DNA from: Endozoicomonas elysicola
GTDB taxonomy: Bacteria; Pseudomonadota; Gammaproteobacteria; Pseudomonadales; Endozoicomonadaceae
Length of the DNA: 64,000 bases
Assembly: GCF_000710775.1 (NCBI RefSeq)
Contig: NZ_JOJP01000001.1
Span: forward strand, 1 to 64,000
Direction: 5' to 3'
How positions within the stretch are numbered: the first letter of the stretch is position 1; every line of letters starts with the position of its first letter. The notes under the pieces were generated by a model, which did no database searches, was not told the origin of the DNA, and worked only from the letters and a program-made list of their open reading frames with translations. Positions 37,747-47,190 of the stretch are shown here, piece after piece. The position numbers and the translations under genes are program-made.

Positions 37747-38118
37747 ATGTCGCAAAATACGCAGGAAAAGCGCCGATTTCCGAGAAAAGCACTGGAAAAA
37801 ACCGCTGAAGTTCTCGATAACGACACCGGTCTATCCATTGGCATTCTTGAAGATGTCTCAAAGGGAGGCTTCAGCATTCTGACAGATCAGGGTGTACGTC
37901 CTTCAGAAACCAGAAATGTAACCCTGGTACTCCCTGGCCCGCAAGACAGCGCCTATCGAGTATCGCTGACAGCAGAATGTGTCTGGTGCCAAACCATCAG
38001 TGAACGAGCCGATTTTGCTGCTGGCTTTGTGTTACGGACGATTGAAGATCAGGACGAAGTCGCTCTGAATTATTATATTCGGGACTATCAGGTAGCAGGT
38101 GAGCCTCAGGAAGCTTGA
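37747..38118 (+). CDS. PilZ-domain protein
   Basis: The 123-residue single-domain protein has the c-di-GMP-binding pattern: an N-terminal RRxxR-like element in KRRFPRKAL, then DVSKGGFSI matching the D/NxSxxG element, followed by a beta barrel (VTLVLPGPQDSAYRVSLTAECVWC). It is likely a c-di-GMP receptor that acts on an unknown partner such as a flagellar, pilus or secretion component. It is a single gene preceded by CACGGAGG. There is no other motility gene nearby. Confidence 0.85.
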   Translation: MSQNTQEKRRFPRKALEKTAEVLDNDTGLSIGILEDVSKGGFSILTDQGVRPSETRNVTLVLPGPQDSAYRVSLTAECVWCQTISERADFAAGFVLRTIEDQDEVALNYYIRDYQVAGEPQEA

Positions 38119-38166
38119 TAAGCCTTTCTGGGGACACCCAAAGTTAGCGCCAACTAACTATAAAGG

Positions 38167-38655
38167 TTAATCTGCAATAGGGAGACTCAGCGTTTCCTTA
38201 AGCTCTTCCATTACGATATAACTCTTCGACTCTCGAACACCCGGCAACTTTAAAAGAATATCGCCTAACAGCTCTCGATAAGAGGCCATTTCCGAAATCC
38301 TCGCCTTAACCAGATAATCAAAATGGCCTGAGACCAAATGACACTCCAACACGTTAGGCAGCTTGATCACAGCCTTGCGGAAGTCATCAAAGATATCTGC
38401 TGACTTAGTGTACAGGCTGATTTCAACAAAAACGAGAAGCCCTGCCTGAAGGTACTTCGGGTTCAAGCGCGCGGAATAGCCCTGAATAATACCTTCCCTC
38501 TCCAGGCGCTTGACTCGCTCCATACAGGGCGTGGTACTCAACCCGACCTTATCCGCCAGCTCTACATACGATATACGCCCCTGCTCCTGCAAGGTACGGA
38601 GAATATTGCGATCGATACGATCCAACTGGCGGACAACTTCTTTTCGGCTTCTCAT
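38167..38655 (-). CDS. lrp: Lrp/AsnC-family transcriptional regulator
   Basis: The 162-residue regulator has the N-terminal helix-turn-helix (LDRIDRNILRTLQEQGRISYVELADKVGLSTTPCMERVKRLEREGIIQGYSA) and the C-terminal RAM domain (LECHLVSGHFDYLVKARISEMASYRELLGDILLKLPGVRESKSYIVM). The GHFDYL segment is the amino-acid response region of Lrp. It is close in pattern to E. coli Lrp and is a possible leucine-responsive controller of the branched-chain operon at 32971-37333 on the same strand, with PilZ (opposite strand) in between; that link is inference. Confidence 0.9.
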   Translation of the reverse strand: MRSRKEVVRQLDRIDRNILRTLQEQGRISYVELADKVGLSTTPCMERVKRLEREGIIQGYSARLNPKYLQAGLLVFVEISLYTKSADIFDDFRKAVIKLPNVLECHLVSGHFDYLVKARISEMASYRELLGDILLKLPGVRESKSYIVMEELKETLSLPIAD

Positions 38656-39091
38656 GATTTCAGTCGTTTTTTGACAATGCGTGATCAGGCACTAATAAAA
38701 GTGGAACACGATAGAATAAGGGATTGGTGAGGTTTGTATTCATCTTTTTTAAGACAGCCCTGATAAGACAACCGTTCTTCTAATGTCAATGGGCAAATCA
38801 CCTCCAGCTGAGGGAGGTTAGGGCACGAATGATGAATCTGCAAGTGAGCATTACTAATATCTTCTATCAGGGTTTATCGCAAAACCATTTTCAATCTTTG
38901 CATTTTTATGGACAATGCGCGGGCTTTTCACTTCCTTGAGGGTTTGAAGGCTCTTTTCATAAGACCAAAACGCATTATCGCTACAAGCGATCCCGTGTTT
39001 CTGACGATAAACTTATGTCAGCTGAGCCTATTAAAGCACAATCACTGGGTTCTACCCTGTTCTTTATATTCCGGGCTGGAGAAAATTTTAG
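38656..39091. promoter_or_regulatory. Intergenic region between lrp and potG
   Basis: 436 bases without a convincing gene. A small hairpin ACCTCC-AGCTGAG-GGAGGT lies at 38800-38818. The region should hold promoters for both divergent genes; an Lrp site is plausible but cannot be placed. Confidence 0.35.
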
Positions 39092-40252
39092 ATGAGTACA
39101 GCATCTGTCTCCCCGAAACATTCCCCAATGCCATCGACTCCACAGACAAAGGGTCGCTCAGGCAATGAGATACTGGTCAGAATTGACCAGGTCACCAAAA
39201 AGTTTGATGACGTTATCGCTGTTGATAATGTCAGTCTAAACATTAGAAAGGGTGAGATTTTTGCGCTGCTGGGTGGCTCGGGATCTGGAAAATCTACATT
39301 ACTGAGGATGCTGGCGGGTTTCGAAACACCGTCAGAGGGTAACATTTACCTCGATGGGCAGAACATTACCCATCTGCCTCCGTATCTGCGTCCAATCAAT
39401 ATGATGTTTCAGTCCTATGCACTCTTTCCTCACATGACCGTGGAGCAGAATGTTGCTTTCGGGTTAAGACAGGATCGCTTGCCGAAGGATCTTATTGCCG
39501 AGCGCGTTGAAGTGATGCTGAAACTGGTGCATATGGAAAAATATGCCCGTCGCAAGCCACACCAGCTCTCAGGCGGTCAGCGTCAGCGTGTAGCCCTGGC
39601 GAGAAGCCTGGCAAAACGCCCCAAGCTGCTGCTGCTGGACGAACCTATGGGTGCGCTGGATAAAAAGCTGCGCAGCCGCATGCAGCTCGAGGTGGTGGAT
39701 ATCATCGAAGAGGTGGGCGTAACCTGCATCATGGTGACTCATGATCAGGAAGAAGCCATGACCATGGCTGAACGTATTGGCATCATGGATGCAGGCTGGA
39801 TTGTGCAGGTGGGTACGCCCATCGATATCTATGAAAACCCAAATAGCCGCATGACTGCCGAGTTCATTGGCTCCGTCAACATGTTCGAAGGTGAGATCAC
39901 GGAAGAAGAGGCCGGATACGTCATTATTCAATCGCACCAGATCCAACAGCCTATCTATATTGGCCACGGCATCATGGCACCACTGGAAGACCGCAAGGTC
40001 TGGATTGCAGTGCGCCCTGAAAAAACCATGGTGACCAGAGAGCAACCGGAAGGCAACTACAACTGGAGCCGAGGTGTTGTTCATGACATTGCCTATCTGG
40101 GAGGCCACTCGGTTTATCATATCCGGCTACCATCCGGCATGATGGTTCAGTCAAATATGGCCAACGTTATTCGTACCGCCGATAACCCCACCTGGGGTGA
40201 TGATGTATTTATCAGCTGGGATGATGACAGTGGTGTCGTCCTGAATAGCTGA
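39092..40252 (+). CDS. potG: Putrescine/spermidine-type ABC transporter ATPase (PotG)
   Basis: The 386-residue ATPase has a single ABC domain: Walker A GGSGSGKST, Q-loop MMFQSYALFPHMTV, signature LSGGQRQRV, Walker B LLLLDEPMGALD and the switch His in VTHDQEEA, followed by a C-terminal TOBE domain (residues about 280-386: VWIAVRPEKTMV...HDIAYLGGHSVYHI). It powers uptake through PotH/PotI encoded downstream. A short, poorly conserved leader (residues 1-25) precedes the core. PotG (putrescine) and PotA are close; context with potH/potI fits PotG. Confidence 0.9.
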   Translation: MSTASVSPKHSPMPSTPQTKGRSGNEILVRIDQVTKKFDDVIAVDNVSLNIRKGEIFALLGGSGSGKSTLLRMLAGFETPSEGNIYLDGQNITHLPPYLRPINMMFQSYALFPHMTVEQNVAFGLRQDRLPKDLIAERVEVMLKLVHMEKYARRKPHQLSGGQRQRVALARSLAKRPKLLLLDEPMGALDKKLRSRMQLEVVDIIEEVGVTCIMVTHDQEEAMTMAERIGIMDAGWIVQVGTPIDIYENPNSRMTAEFIGSVNMFEGEITEEEAGYVIIQSHQIQQPIYIGHGIMAPLEDRKVWIAVRPEKTMVTREQPEGNYNWSRGVVHDIAYLGGHSVYHIRLPSGMMVQSNMANVIRTADNPTWGDDVFISWDDDSGVVLNS

Positions 40253-40431
40253 TCAATCAGCGCTACCCTTATTCAGTAGTTTCTAAAAAGCTGTCTGAAA
40301 GCTTTCCATTCGCTAATGGCTTCTTATCAGCTATGAGCGTCTCCAAGCTGAAGGCTTTCGACTTCGCAGGCATTTACGGCTAAGCACATATTACTTTCAG
40401 CCGCTTGTAACTGATATTTGTGGAACCTGTC

Positions 40432-41382
40432 ATGTTCAACTTGTTAACAAAAGGTCTCTCAGCTTCTGCGCTGGGACCAGAGAGGCTAAACGCCTTAAGG
40501 GAGCTTTGGGGACGTCGCCTCGTTCTTGGCGTCCCCTACCTCTGGCTGGTGCTGTTTTTTCTTGTCCCATTTCTGATTGTGGTCAAGATCAGCTTTTCAT
40601 CGGCAGAAATTGCCATCCCACCCTATTCGGCCATTGTTGAGTACTTTGACGAGGTACTTACCTTTAACCTGAACCTGGGTAACTACCTGTTCCTGGCCGA
40701 AGATGAAATGTACCTGCAAGCCTACCTGACCTCCATCAGGCTCGCTCTGGTTGCAACCCTCTTCTGCCTTATGCTGGGCTACCCAATGGCCTACGCCATG
40801 TCTCAAGCGCCCGGAAGAAAACAAAGTTTCCTGCTCATGCTGGTGCTACTGCCATCATGGACTTCTTTCCTGATCCGCATCTACGCATGGATGGGAATAC
40901 TGAAAAATAACGGTCTGCTGAATAACCTGCTGATATGGTGCGGGATTATTGACCAGCCTCTGCAAATACTGAATACCAATATTGCCGTTTACATAGGCAT
41001 CGTTTATGCCTATCTGCCATTTATGGTGCTCCCCATTTATGCCAACCTGACCCAATTAGATAAGTCTCTGCTGGAAGCTTCTAACGATCTCGGTTGCCGC
41101 CCCTGGGAAACCTTTTTCAGAGTCACACTACCACTGTCAAAAGGTGGCATCATTGCTGGCTGCATGCTGGTCTTTATCCCGGCCGTTGGCGAATACGTGA
41201 TCCCAGAGCTGCTGGGCGGGCCTGAGAGCCTGATGATTGGTAAGGTACTCTGGCAGGAGTTCTTCAACAACCGTGACTGGCCACTGGCGAGTTCTCTGGC
41301 CATGATCATGCTGCTAATACTCTGTCTGCCCATCGCCTTCTTTAATCGCCAACAAGCGAAGCAGTTGGAGGCAAGCCTGTAA
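40432..41382 (+). CDS. potH: Putrescine-type ABC transporter permease (PotH)
   Basis: The 316-residue permease has about six membrane spans and the EAA loop LLEASNDLGCRPWETFFRVTLPLSKGGIIAG. LGVPYLWLVLFFLVPFLIVVKISFS and LVLLPSWTSFLIRIYAWMGIL are typical of PotH. It forms the channel with PotI. The start at ATG 40432 replaces an in-frame GTG 12 bases upstream. It is separated from potG by 180 bases that show no gene and overlaps potI by one base. Confidence 0.9.
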   Translation: MFNLLTKGLSASALGPERLNALRELWGRRLVLGVPYLWLVLFFLVPFLIVVKISFSSAEIAIPPYSAIVEYFDEVLTFNLNLGNYLFLAEDEMYLQAYLTSIRLALVATLFCLMLGYPMAYAMSQAPGRKQSFLLMLVLLPSWTSFLIRIYAWMGILKNNGLLNNLLIWCGIIDQPLQILNTNIAVYIGIVYAYLPFMVLPIYANLTQLDKSLLEASNDLGCRPWETFFRVTLPLSKGGIIAGCMLVFIPAVGEYVIPELLGGPESLMIGKVLWQEFFNNRDWPLASSLAMIMLLILCLPIAFFNRQQAKQLEASL

Positions 41383-42251
41383 TGACTACCTCAACCGAGC
41401 ACACTTCATCTTTCAGGCGACTAAAAAAGCCAGGGTTTTCCACCATCATGCTTATCATTGGGCTGATATTTCTTTATCTGCCCATGTTCATTCTTGTCCT
41501 GTATTCCTTTAATGCTTCGCGACTGGTTACCGTCTGGGCAGGCTTTTCTACCAAGTGGTATGTGGAACTGTTTCGGGATGAACAGCTAATGGGCGCAGTC
41601 TGGACAAGCTTGAGAATTGCTTTCTATAGCGCCTCCATGGCCGTGATTCTGGGTACGGTATCCGCCTTTGCTCTTGACCGTTTTGGCAAATTCCGAGGCA
41701 GAATGGCTTTCAACAGCATGCTGACTGCACCCCTGGTTATGCCAGATGTCATCACCGGTCTGTCACTGCTGCTATTGTTCGTTACTATGGCCGATCTGAT
41801 TGGCTGGCCCATGGAGCGGGGCATGCTGACCATCTGGATTGCCCACGTCACCTTCTCAACCGCATATGTGGCCGTTGTGGTGGGGGCAAGATTGAGAGAA
41901 GTAGACCGCTCCATTGAAGAGGCAGCAATGGATCTGGGTGCTACGCCATTGCGGACATTTTTCCTGATTACCATTCCCACCATTGCCCCGTCTCTGGCGG
42001 CGGGCTGGTTGCTGGCGTTTACGCTGTCGCTGGATGATCTGGTAATTGCCAGTTTTGTCTCAGGCCCGGGCTCAACCACTCTGCCAATGGTGGTGTTCTC
42101 ATCCGTTCGACTGGGGATCTCACCCAAAATCAACGCCATGGCAACACTGATTATTTTGGTGGTGTCTCTGGCAGCCCTGTTTGGATGGTGGTTTATGCGC
42201 CGCTCAGAAAGGGAAAGAAGGGCCAGTCTGGAAAGGTTTGGTACCAGTTAA
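41382..42251 (+). CDS. potI: Putrescine-type ABC transporter permease (PotI)
   Basis: The 289-residue permease has six spans and the EAA loop SIEEAAMDLGATPLRTFFLITIPTIAPSLAAG. LPMFILVLYSFNASRLVTVWAGFSTKWYVELF is typical of PotI/PotC. It partners PotH (start overlaps its stop). The last gene of the set is followed by a terminator at 42252-42280. No periplasmic binding-protein gene (potF) is seen anywhere in this window. Confidence 0.9.
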   Translation: MTTSTEHTSSFRRLKKPGFSTIMLIIGLIFLYLPMFILVLYSFNASRLVTVWAGFSTKWYVELFRDEQLMGAVWTSLRIAFYSASMAVILGTVSAFALDRFGKFRGRMAFNSMLTAPLVMPDVITGLSLLLLFVTMADLIGWPMERGMLTIWIAHVTFSTAYVAVVVGARLREVDRSIEEAAMDLGATPLRTFFLITIPTIAPSLAAGWLLAFTLSLDDLVIASFVSGPGSTTLPMVVFSSVRLGISPKINAMATLIILVVSLAALFGWWFMRRSERERRASLERFGTS

Positions 42252-42280
42252 ATAAAAACCGGGCTTAGCCCGGTTTTTAT
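42252..42280. terminator. Bidirectional terminator between potI and alr
   Basis: AATAAAAACCGGGC-TTA-GCCCGGTTTTTATT is a tight stem-loop with A and T flanks located between two convergent genes. Confidence 0.92.
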
Positions 42281-42301
42281 TTATGCATTAAAAAGAAATT
42301 T

Positions 42302-43420
42302 TCAGGCGCTAATATATTCAGCGGTTTCCATTACAGCCACACTGTTTTTGTGGTACTCAACGGGCACCCTATTCAAATTACACAGCAGCTGATAGGGAAT
42401 AGTATTGGCAAACCCTGCAACCTCAGCAACCGATAGGTCTTTACCCCACAAAATCGCACGATCACCAATCTGAACATTGGGTATCTCGGTTAGGTCCACA
42501 GTCAGCATATCCATCGAAACCCTGCCCACCAGAGGAACCCGGTAGCCATTGATGCTAATTGGTGTGCCATTAACGGCATGCCGGGGATAGCCATCCGCAT
42601 AACCGATGGCAACAACACCAATTCGAGTTGGACTCTCGGCCGTCCATTGACTGCCGTAACCGACAGAGCTTCCAGCAGGAATATCTTTGATGCTGATAAT
42701 GGCTGAACTCAGTTCCATCACAGGCTGAATCTTGGACTCAAAACCATGAGCTTCAGTAAACGGGGATACGCCATAAAGCAATAATCCTGGGCGATTCCAG
42801 TCTCCCCGGGCGTCTTTCAAAGCAAGCAGCCCCGCAGAATTACAAAAACTGCGCTCACCTGGTAAACCTTGGGTGTAAGCATTGAAGGTCGCCAGCTGCT
42901 GCTGTGCATGCTCACTGTCCGCTTCATCCGCACAGGCAAAATGGCTCATTAGAACAATATCTTTAACGCAGGACAAAGCACAGAGCTGTTCCCAGGCTGC
43001 CCGATAGGTGTCTGGGGCAAAGCCAACTCTGCCCATGCCAGAATCCATCTTTAACCAAATACGTACCGGATGATCCAGAGGCTCCGCAACTAACGCATCG
43101 ATCTGATATTGATGGTGGATAACCGTATCCAGACGATACCGGTCGATCATGGCAAGCTCGGAAGGTTCAAAAAAACCTTCCAGTAAAAGGATTGGCTGTT
43201 TGATGCCTGCAGCACGGAGTTCCAGGGCTTCCTCAATACAGGCAACTGCAAACCCTCTGGCAACATCGGCAAGTGCGGTTGCGCAGGCGGTTGCACCATG
43301 GCTATAGGCATCTGCCTTAACCACAGCCATCACCTGGCCACTACCAGACAATTGTTGGGTAATACGATAGTTATGACGCAGCGCATCAAGGTTTATCGTT
43401 GCTGTTGCTGGACGACCCAT
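42302..43420 (-). CDS. alr: Alanine racemase
   Basis: The 372-residue PLP enzyme makes D-alanine for peptidoglycan. The N-terminal barrel begins with ATINLDALRHNYRI and carries the PLP-lysine in VMAVVKADAYSHGA. The second catalytic residue, Tyr in SSVGYGSQW, and the C-terminal RVSMDMLTVDLTE block are clear. It ends the convergent pair with potI. Whether this is the biosynthetic (alr) or catabolic (dadX) copy cannot be decided; dadA is not adjacent. Confidence 0.94.
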   Translation of the reverse strand: MGRPATATINLDALRHNYRITQQLSGSGQVMAVVKADAYSHGATACATALADVARGFAVACIEEALELRAAGIKQPILLLEGFFEPSELAMIDRYRLDTVIHHQYQIDALVAEPLDHPVRIWLKMDSGMGRVGFAPDTYRAAWEQLCALSCVKDIVLMSHFACADEADSEHAQQQLATFNAYTQGLPGERSFCNSAGLLALKDARGDWNRPGLLLYGVSPFTEAHGFESKIQPVMELSSAIISIKDIPAGSSVGYGSQWTAESPTRIGVVAIGYADGYPRHAVNGTPISINGYRVPLVGRVSMDMLTVDLTEIPNVQIGDRAILWGKDLSVAEVAGFANTIPYQLLCNLNRVPVEYHKNSVAVMETAEYISA

Positions 43421-43829
43421 GCCTTTAGAGATTCCCCCGGAAAATGCCAGTTAAAAGCAGCATCCTAACAGCTAATAACTATCGGCTCTTTATGTGTTTA
43501 TCGAAATCTTTATATTGAATAAATAATACCCTTTGGTCGTATTTATCCATAGCCTTGATTGCTTTTTATTCTTAAATGTGTGGAGAAACCAGCTGATTGG
43601 AGTGGCTTTTTAAGTACTGCGAAAGGGTTCTAACCAACGGACATTAAGTTGCTACGCGAATGCCAGTATACGAAGCCCCAAGAGCTTGAATTTTTATATG
43701 GCAGGGCTTGTCTCGCACACCAGTGAGAGCACAAAGCCACACTTTCCAGCTCGAAGGGTCTGGCAAGACGCGAGAAGATAGAGAGCTACGTCCTGATGTA
43801 TGCGCTCTTTGTAAGGGAAGGGATGATCA
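43421..43829. other. Intergenic region with a strong inverted repeat
   Basis: No credible gene in 409 bases. A near-perfect inverted repeat, GGCTTGTCTCGCAC - ACCA - GTGAGAGCACAAAGCC (43704-43738), lies about 90 bases past the ycjF stop and is followed by CCAG/CTGG arms around 43745-43765. It may be a terminator or part of a dispersed palindromic element. Confidence 0.45.
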
Positions 43830-44825
43830 TTACTCGGTCGTCGTGCTGGTTTTCTGAAACTGGGCTTCCAGTGACGACAAAATATTTCTTGCGAGGCGTC
43901 CAACCCCTGGCCTCTGGTCGTCTGCAAAAGGGATTGGACGACACAATACCATAGCTCTGAGCCCAATACGGGCAGAATAAATACCAACCCCCACACCACT
44001 GGCGACTTGACTACTGACTACTCCAAGCAGACGATTGGAGGTGAAATCCGCCAGTTGGTCTGATAAAAGCTCAGTAGCTCCGGCAAGTGTCATCTGCTCC
44101 AGAATCAGTCTTAATAAATGGGTGCGCGCAGGCAGAGAAGGCCGGACTCCATAGATCTGACAAATTTCATCCAGCATCCGAACACTACGCCAAACGGACA
44201 GCAACATATCTATAGCGGCAAAAGGGCTGAGAGCGACCATTAGAGCCACCTGTTGACTGTGTTGTGAAATACGACCCAGTGCCTGCTGATCCAGCTTCTG
44301 GAAGAAATGTGCATCCAGATGAGCCAATACCTCACTGTCATCACTGTAGTCAGGCATCACAGCCAGTGATTGCTCCAACATCGCTTGCTGAGGCTTCCCG
44401 TGATAGAGCGTCTGCAGTTGACAGACCCACTGAGTTTTCAGAGTAGTCGCTCTCTGATCCCGAAACTGCACTGCCTGCTCTTGCAACTCAGCAATCTTTC
44501 TAAAGTCACGCTGATACAGAAAGAATTCAACCAGTGCCTTACCAACAACAACGGTCAACATCAGCAAGAGTGCAGAAAATATCAAGACCAGGGACCAGTG
44601 CAACTGATAAAGGAAGAACCCCAGCTCTGCCGTTTGCCAAAGTACAAGCACCAGCACCAGTATCAAAAGCCCGGCAAAAGCCTTCCCCAAAAAACGCAGG
44701 GGTTTTGTCGTCAGCTCTGTTCCTGCCAGCAACTGCTCCTGAAAATCACCACTGATAGAATCCGGTGTATCCAGAGTCTTCTCTGTTGCCAGAGGAATAA
44801 AATAAGGGTCATGATGCCTGCTCAT
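43830..44825 (-). CDS. ycjF: YcjF family membrane protein (TIGR01620/DUF697)
   Basis: The 331-residue protein has two adjacent hydrophobic segments (about residues 48-98: GLLILVLVLVLWQTAELGFFLYQLHWSLVLIFSALLLMLTVVVG) and a C-terminal DUF697 region (SPFAAIDMLLSVWRSVRMLDEICQIYGVRPSL...IGLRAMVLCRPIPF). In enterobacteria ycjX and ycjF are paired stress genes with a suggested membrane role. The ycjX stop overlaps this start by four bases, so they are cotranslated. The usual psp operon is not nearby. Confidence 0.85.
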   Translation of the reverse strand: MSRHHDPYFIPLATEKTLDTPDSISGDFQEQLLAGTELTTKPLRFLGKAFAGLLILVLVLVLWQTAELGFFLYQLHWSLVLIFSALLLMLTVVVGKALVEFFLYQRDFRKIAELQEQAVQFRDQRATTLKTQWVCQLQTLYHGKPQQAMLEQSLAVMPDYSDDSEVLAHLDAHFFQKLDQQALGRISQHSQQVALMVALSPFAAIDMLLSVWRSVRMLDEICQIYGVRPSLPARTHLLRLILEQMTLAGATELLSDQLADFTSNRLLGVVSSQVASGVGVGIYSARIGLRAMVLCRPIPFADDQRPGVGRLARNILSSLEAQFQKTSTTTE

Positions 44826-46270
44826 GAAAATCGGTCTCCCAGCAGATCATTGAGGATACTATCAAGGCGAATATGGGGTAACCGGCCACCAGCAGCCAGC
44901 TGCAAGCCTTCTGGAGGTATCAACCGACGCAACTGCCACTGCCCCAGCCCCTGCCAGTCTTCTGAGTTCGGAATCTGTTCCGGAATTGCCGGATGCAGCA
45001 GCATACCTGGCCCAGACTCAGTCATCCCCTGCAATGCCTGTCTTCCCTGATAATCGACATAGGTCGTAGAGCGAACGGCGGCAACCGCCTCACAGCGGAT
45101 ATCAACCGCATTAAATGCCGCCCTGCGCCTTGCGTCCTGAACCAGGTTTGCAGTCAGCCCTCTGACCGCTTCATGCTGGTCTGGCAATACCTGATCAATT
45201 TTGCTGGCAGCAAAAACGACTCGATCAATCCGTGGCTGTATCAACCTCCTCAACAGGCTGTTACGTCCATAGTCAAAGCTTTGCAGTACCTGAGCCAGGG
45301 AGAGGCGAAGATCATCAAATGCTTCCTGGCCACCATTGAGTGACTTAAGCACATCAATCAGCACCAGCTGTCGATCAACCTTCTGAAAGGTATTTCGATA
45401 AAAGGGTTTGACCCATTTATCCTTATAACGCTGATAATGTCTCTCGCACACTTTAAACAAAGCGTTCTCAGGTGCATTCTTCAGCTGATCTTCTGAAAGG
45501 TTGGTTCTCAAAAGCAGGGGGAGAAAAGGCAGTTGGCTCTCAGCCCCGGAAGGCACGGCATGAAGCCACCTTCCCGGCTGAATCATGGTAAGACCAGAGC
45601 GCTGACAATCCTGAAGAAAAACCAGCAATTCCTGCCACAGTGCCTGTAAAGCAAGGTCTGACATAGGCTCCATCGGGTCAACTGCTTTCAGCTTTTCCAT
45701 CAGCTTCCTGCCAATGGATAAACGCAGATCACTGTTAATCAGCGAATTAAACTGGCGGCACCAGGCAAGGTAGTTCATATCCAGCAAAGGAAGATCCAGC
45801 AGCCACTCCCCGGGATAATCACGGATTTCCAGAAAAAGACGACTAACGCTCGATTTTCCCCGACGTAGCAAGCCAGGCTGATTGCGAAATTTGATTTCCA
45901 GCAAACCCCCAGACTCGTGACGTGTCGCTTCTGGCCACCGCCCTCTTGATAATGACTCAATCCCTTCTTGATAAGGAAACAGTGGCAAACCATTCAGCGT
46001 GGACAGTTGTACGCCCAGCAACCGATCCTGAAGTACTGGCGGGAATGCAGCCAGAAGTGCTTCTGGATAGTGCTGCAATTGATGAATCAGGCTGGTAATA
46101 AACGTGGTTTTACCACTGCCACTGAAGCCAGTAACACCAAGGGCAATTCGTCTATTCAGAAGCCGGTCAACACTGCCCTCTATTGAGCTGGCGGTTGATC
46201 TTGCAAGGTCCAGAGCTTTATCCTGCCCTCGCTGTAGAGACTGCTGAACCTGATGTTTTATAGGTTTCAT
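44822..46270 (-). CDS. ycjX: YcjX family GTP-binding protein (DUF463)
   Basis: The 482-residue protein has a P-loop GVTGFSGSGKTTFITSLIHQL near residue 47 and DUF463 landmarks (LRLSIGRKLMEKL, EIRDYPGEWLLDLPLL, KWVKPFYRNTFQKVDRQLVLIDVLKSLNGG, VVFAASKIDQVLPDQHEAVRGL). It is a predicted ATP/GTPase paired with YcjF at the membrane. It is the first gene of the pair; pdxY lies just upstream on its side (46292) with 21 bases between, so it may be part of the same transcript. Function is uncertain. Confidence 0.88.
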   Translation of the reverse strand: MKPIKHQVQQSLQRGQDKALDLARSTASSIEGSVDRLLNRRIALGVTGFSGSGKTTFITSLIHQLQHYPEALLAAFPPVLQDRLLGVQLSTLNGLPLFPYQEGIESLSRGRWPEATRHESGGLLEIKFRNQPGLLRRGKSSVSRLFLEIRDYPGEWLLDLPLLDMNYLAWCRQFNSLINSDLRLSIGRKLMEKLKAVDPMEPMSDLALQALWQELLVFLQDCQRSGLTMIQPGRWLHAVPSGAESQLPFLPLLLRTNLSEDQLKNAPENALFKVCERHYQRYKDKWVKPFYRNTFQKVDRQLVLIDVLKSLNGGQEAFDDLRLSLAQVLQSFDYGRNSLLRRLIQPRIDRVVFAASKIDQVLPDQHEAVRGLTANLVQDARRRAAFNAVDIRCEAVAAVRSTTYVDYQGRQALQGMTESGPGMLLHPAIPEQIPNSEDWQGLGQWQLRRLIPPEGLQLAAGGRLPHIRLDSILNDLLGDRFS

Positions 46271-46291
46271 AGCATGATTATTTATCGTCGA

Positions 46292-47140
46292 TTATTCCGA
46301 CAGGCGTTGCGCATTGAATTGTGGAGGATTCATCAATTTATCCTGAGCCTCAATAAGCAACAGATCTCGACTGCCTTGCTGACAGGCATATTCAAACAAT
46401 GCGAACATAACTCCGGCAGTATATTCAAGTGCCAGCTTTAGATCTTTACTCAACAAGTACCTTGCAAGAAACACCGCGGTAGCCACATCGCCTGAACCAC
46501 CGATCGCCCCTGGCTTCTCAAAGAAAGGGGTCTGCACATACCAGGTATCATGTTCGGTGAGGGCTATCATGCCAATGACATCGCTATCCATATCACTGAC
46601 AGCAACACTGGTCACCAGCACAACCTCAGGACCAGCTGCCAGCAATTTCCGGCCGGCCTCCAAAATGCTCTTGAGATTAGAAATCGAGCAGCCGGTTAGC
46701 AGCTCCAGCTCAAACTGGTTAGGTGTCACCATATCTGCTAGGGGAATCAGTGTATTTAAAAATAGTGCCGGTAAATCTTCATCAACATAGACCCTGCCAT
46801 CATCCCCCATCACTGGATCACAGCAATACAGCAGATCAGGGTGTTGCTGCTTCATACTGCTCACCGCATCAGCCAGCGCGTCTGCAGTGCCAGGCTCCCC
46901 AAGATAACCCGATAAAATGGCATTACATTGCGCCATAACACCAAGGGCATCAACGCCAGCCAGAATCTCTTTCACCCACCCAGCCGATACGGTCGAACCT
47001 TTGCGGCTTGCACCTGAGTTAGAGAAAAGGACTGTATATACTGGCCAGACATTAATTCCCATTCTCTGGAGAGGGAATACTGCTGAAGCGTTACCGGCAT
47101 GCCCCACTGAAACATGGGACTGTACAGACAATATATTCAT
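46292..47140 (-). CDS. pdxY: Pyridoxal kinase (PdxY type)
   Basis: The 282-residue ribokinase-fold protein has the PdxY start MNILSVQSHVSVGHAGNASAVFPLQRMGINVWPVYTV, CDPVMGDDGRVYV, VTPNQFELELLTG and a GGSGD element with the catalytic Asp (usually GVGD/GTGD). It phosphorylates pyridoxal for PLP salvage, which alanine racemase (42302-43420) uses among many. ATG 47140 fits the family; an in-frame extension of 11 residues was dropped. It is followed after 21 bases by ycjX. Confidence 0.88.
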   Translation of the reverse strand: MNILSVQSHVSVGHAGNASAVFPLQRMGINVWPVYTVLFSNSGASRKGSTVSAGWVKEILAGVDALGVMAQCNAILSGYLGEPGTADALADAVSSMKQQHPDLLYCCDPVMGDDGRVYVDEDLPALFLNTLIPLADMVTPNQFELELLTGCSISNLKSILEAGRKLLAAGPEVVLVTSVAVSDMDSDVIGMIALTEHDTWYVQTPFFEKPGAIGGSGDVATAVFLARYLLSKDLKLALEYTAGVMFALFEYACQQGSRDLLLIEAQDKLMNPPQFNAQRLSE

Positions 47141-47190
47141 ATCCGAACCATAGCAGAGCACAACTGCGCTCAATGTAGATCACTGACACG

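Noticed and set aside
38908-39168. A plus-strand open frame crossing the potG start
   Set aside because: It overlaps potG in another frame and has no motif or ribosome-binding site.
43694-43999. A minus-strand open frame across the ycjF 3' end
   Set aside because: It overlaps ycjF in another frame and the part beyond it covers a palindromic non-coding element.
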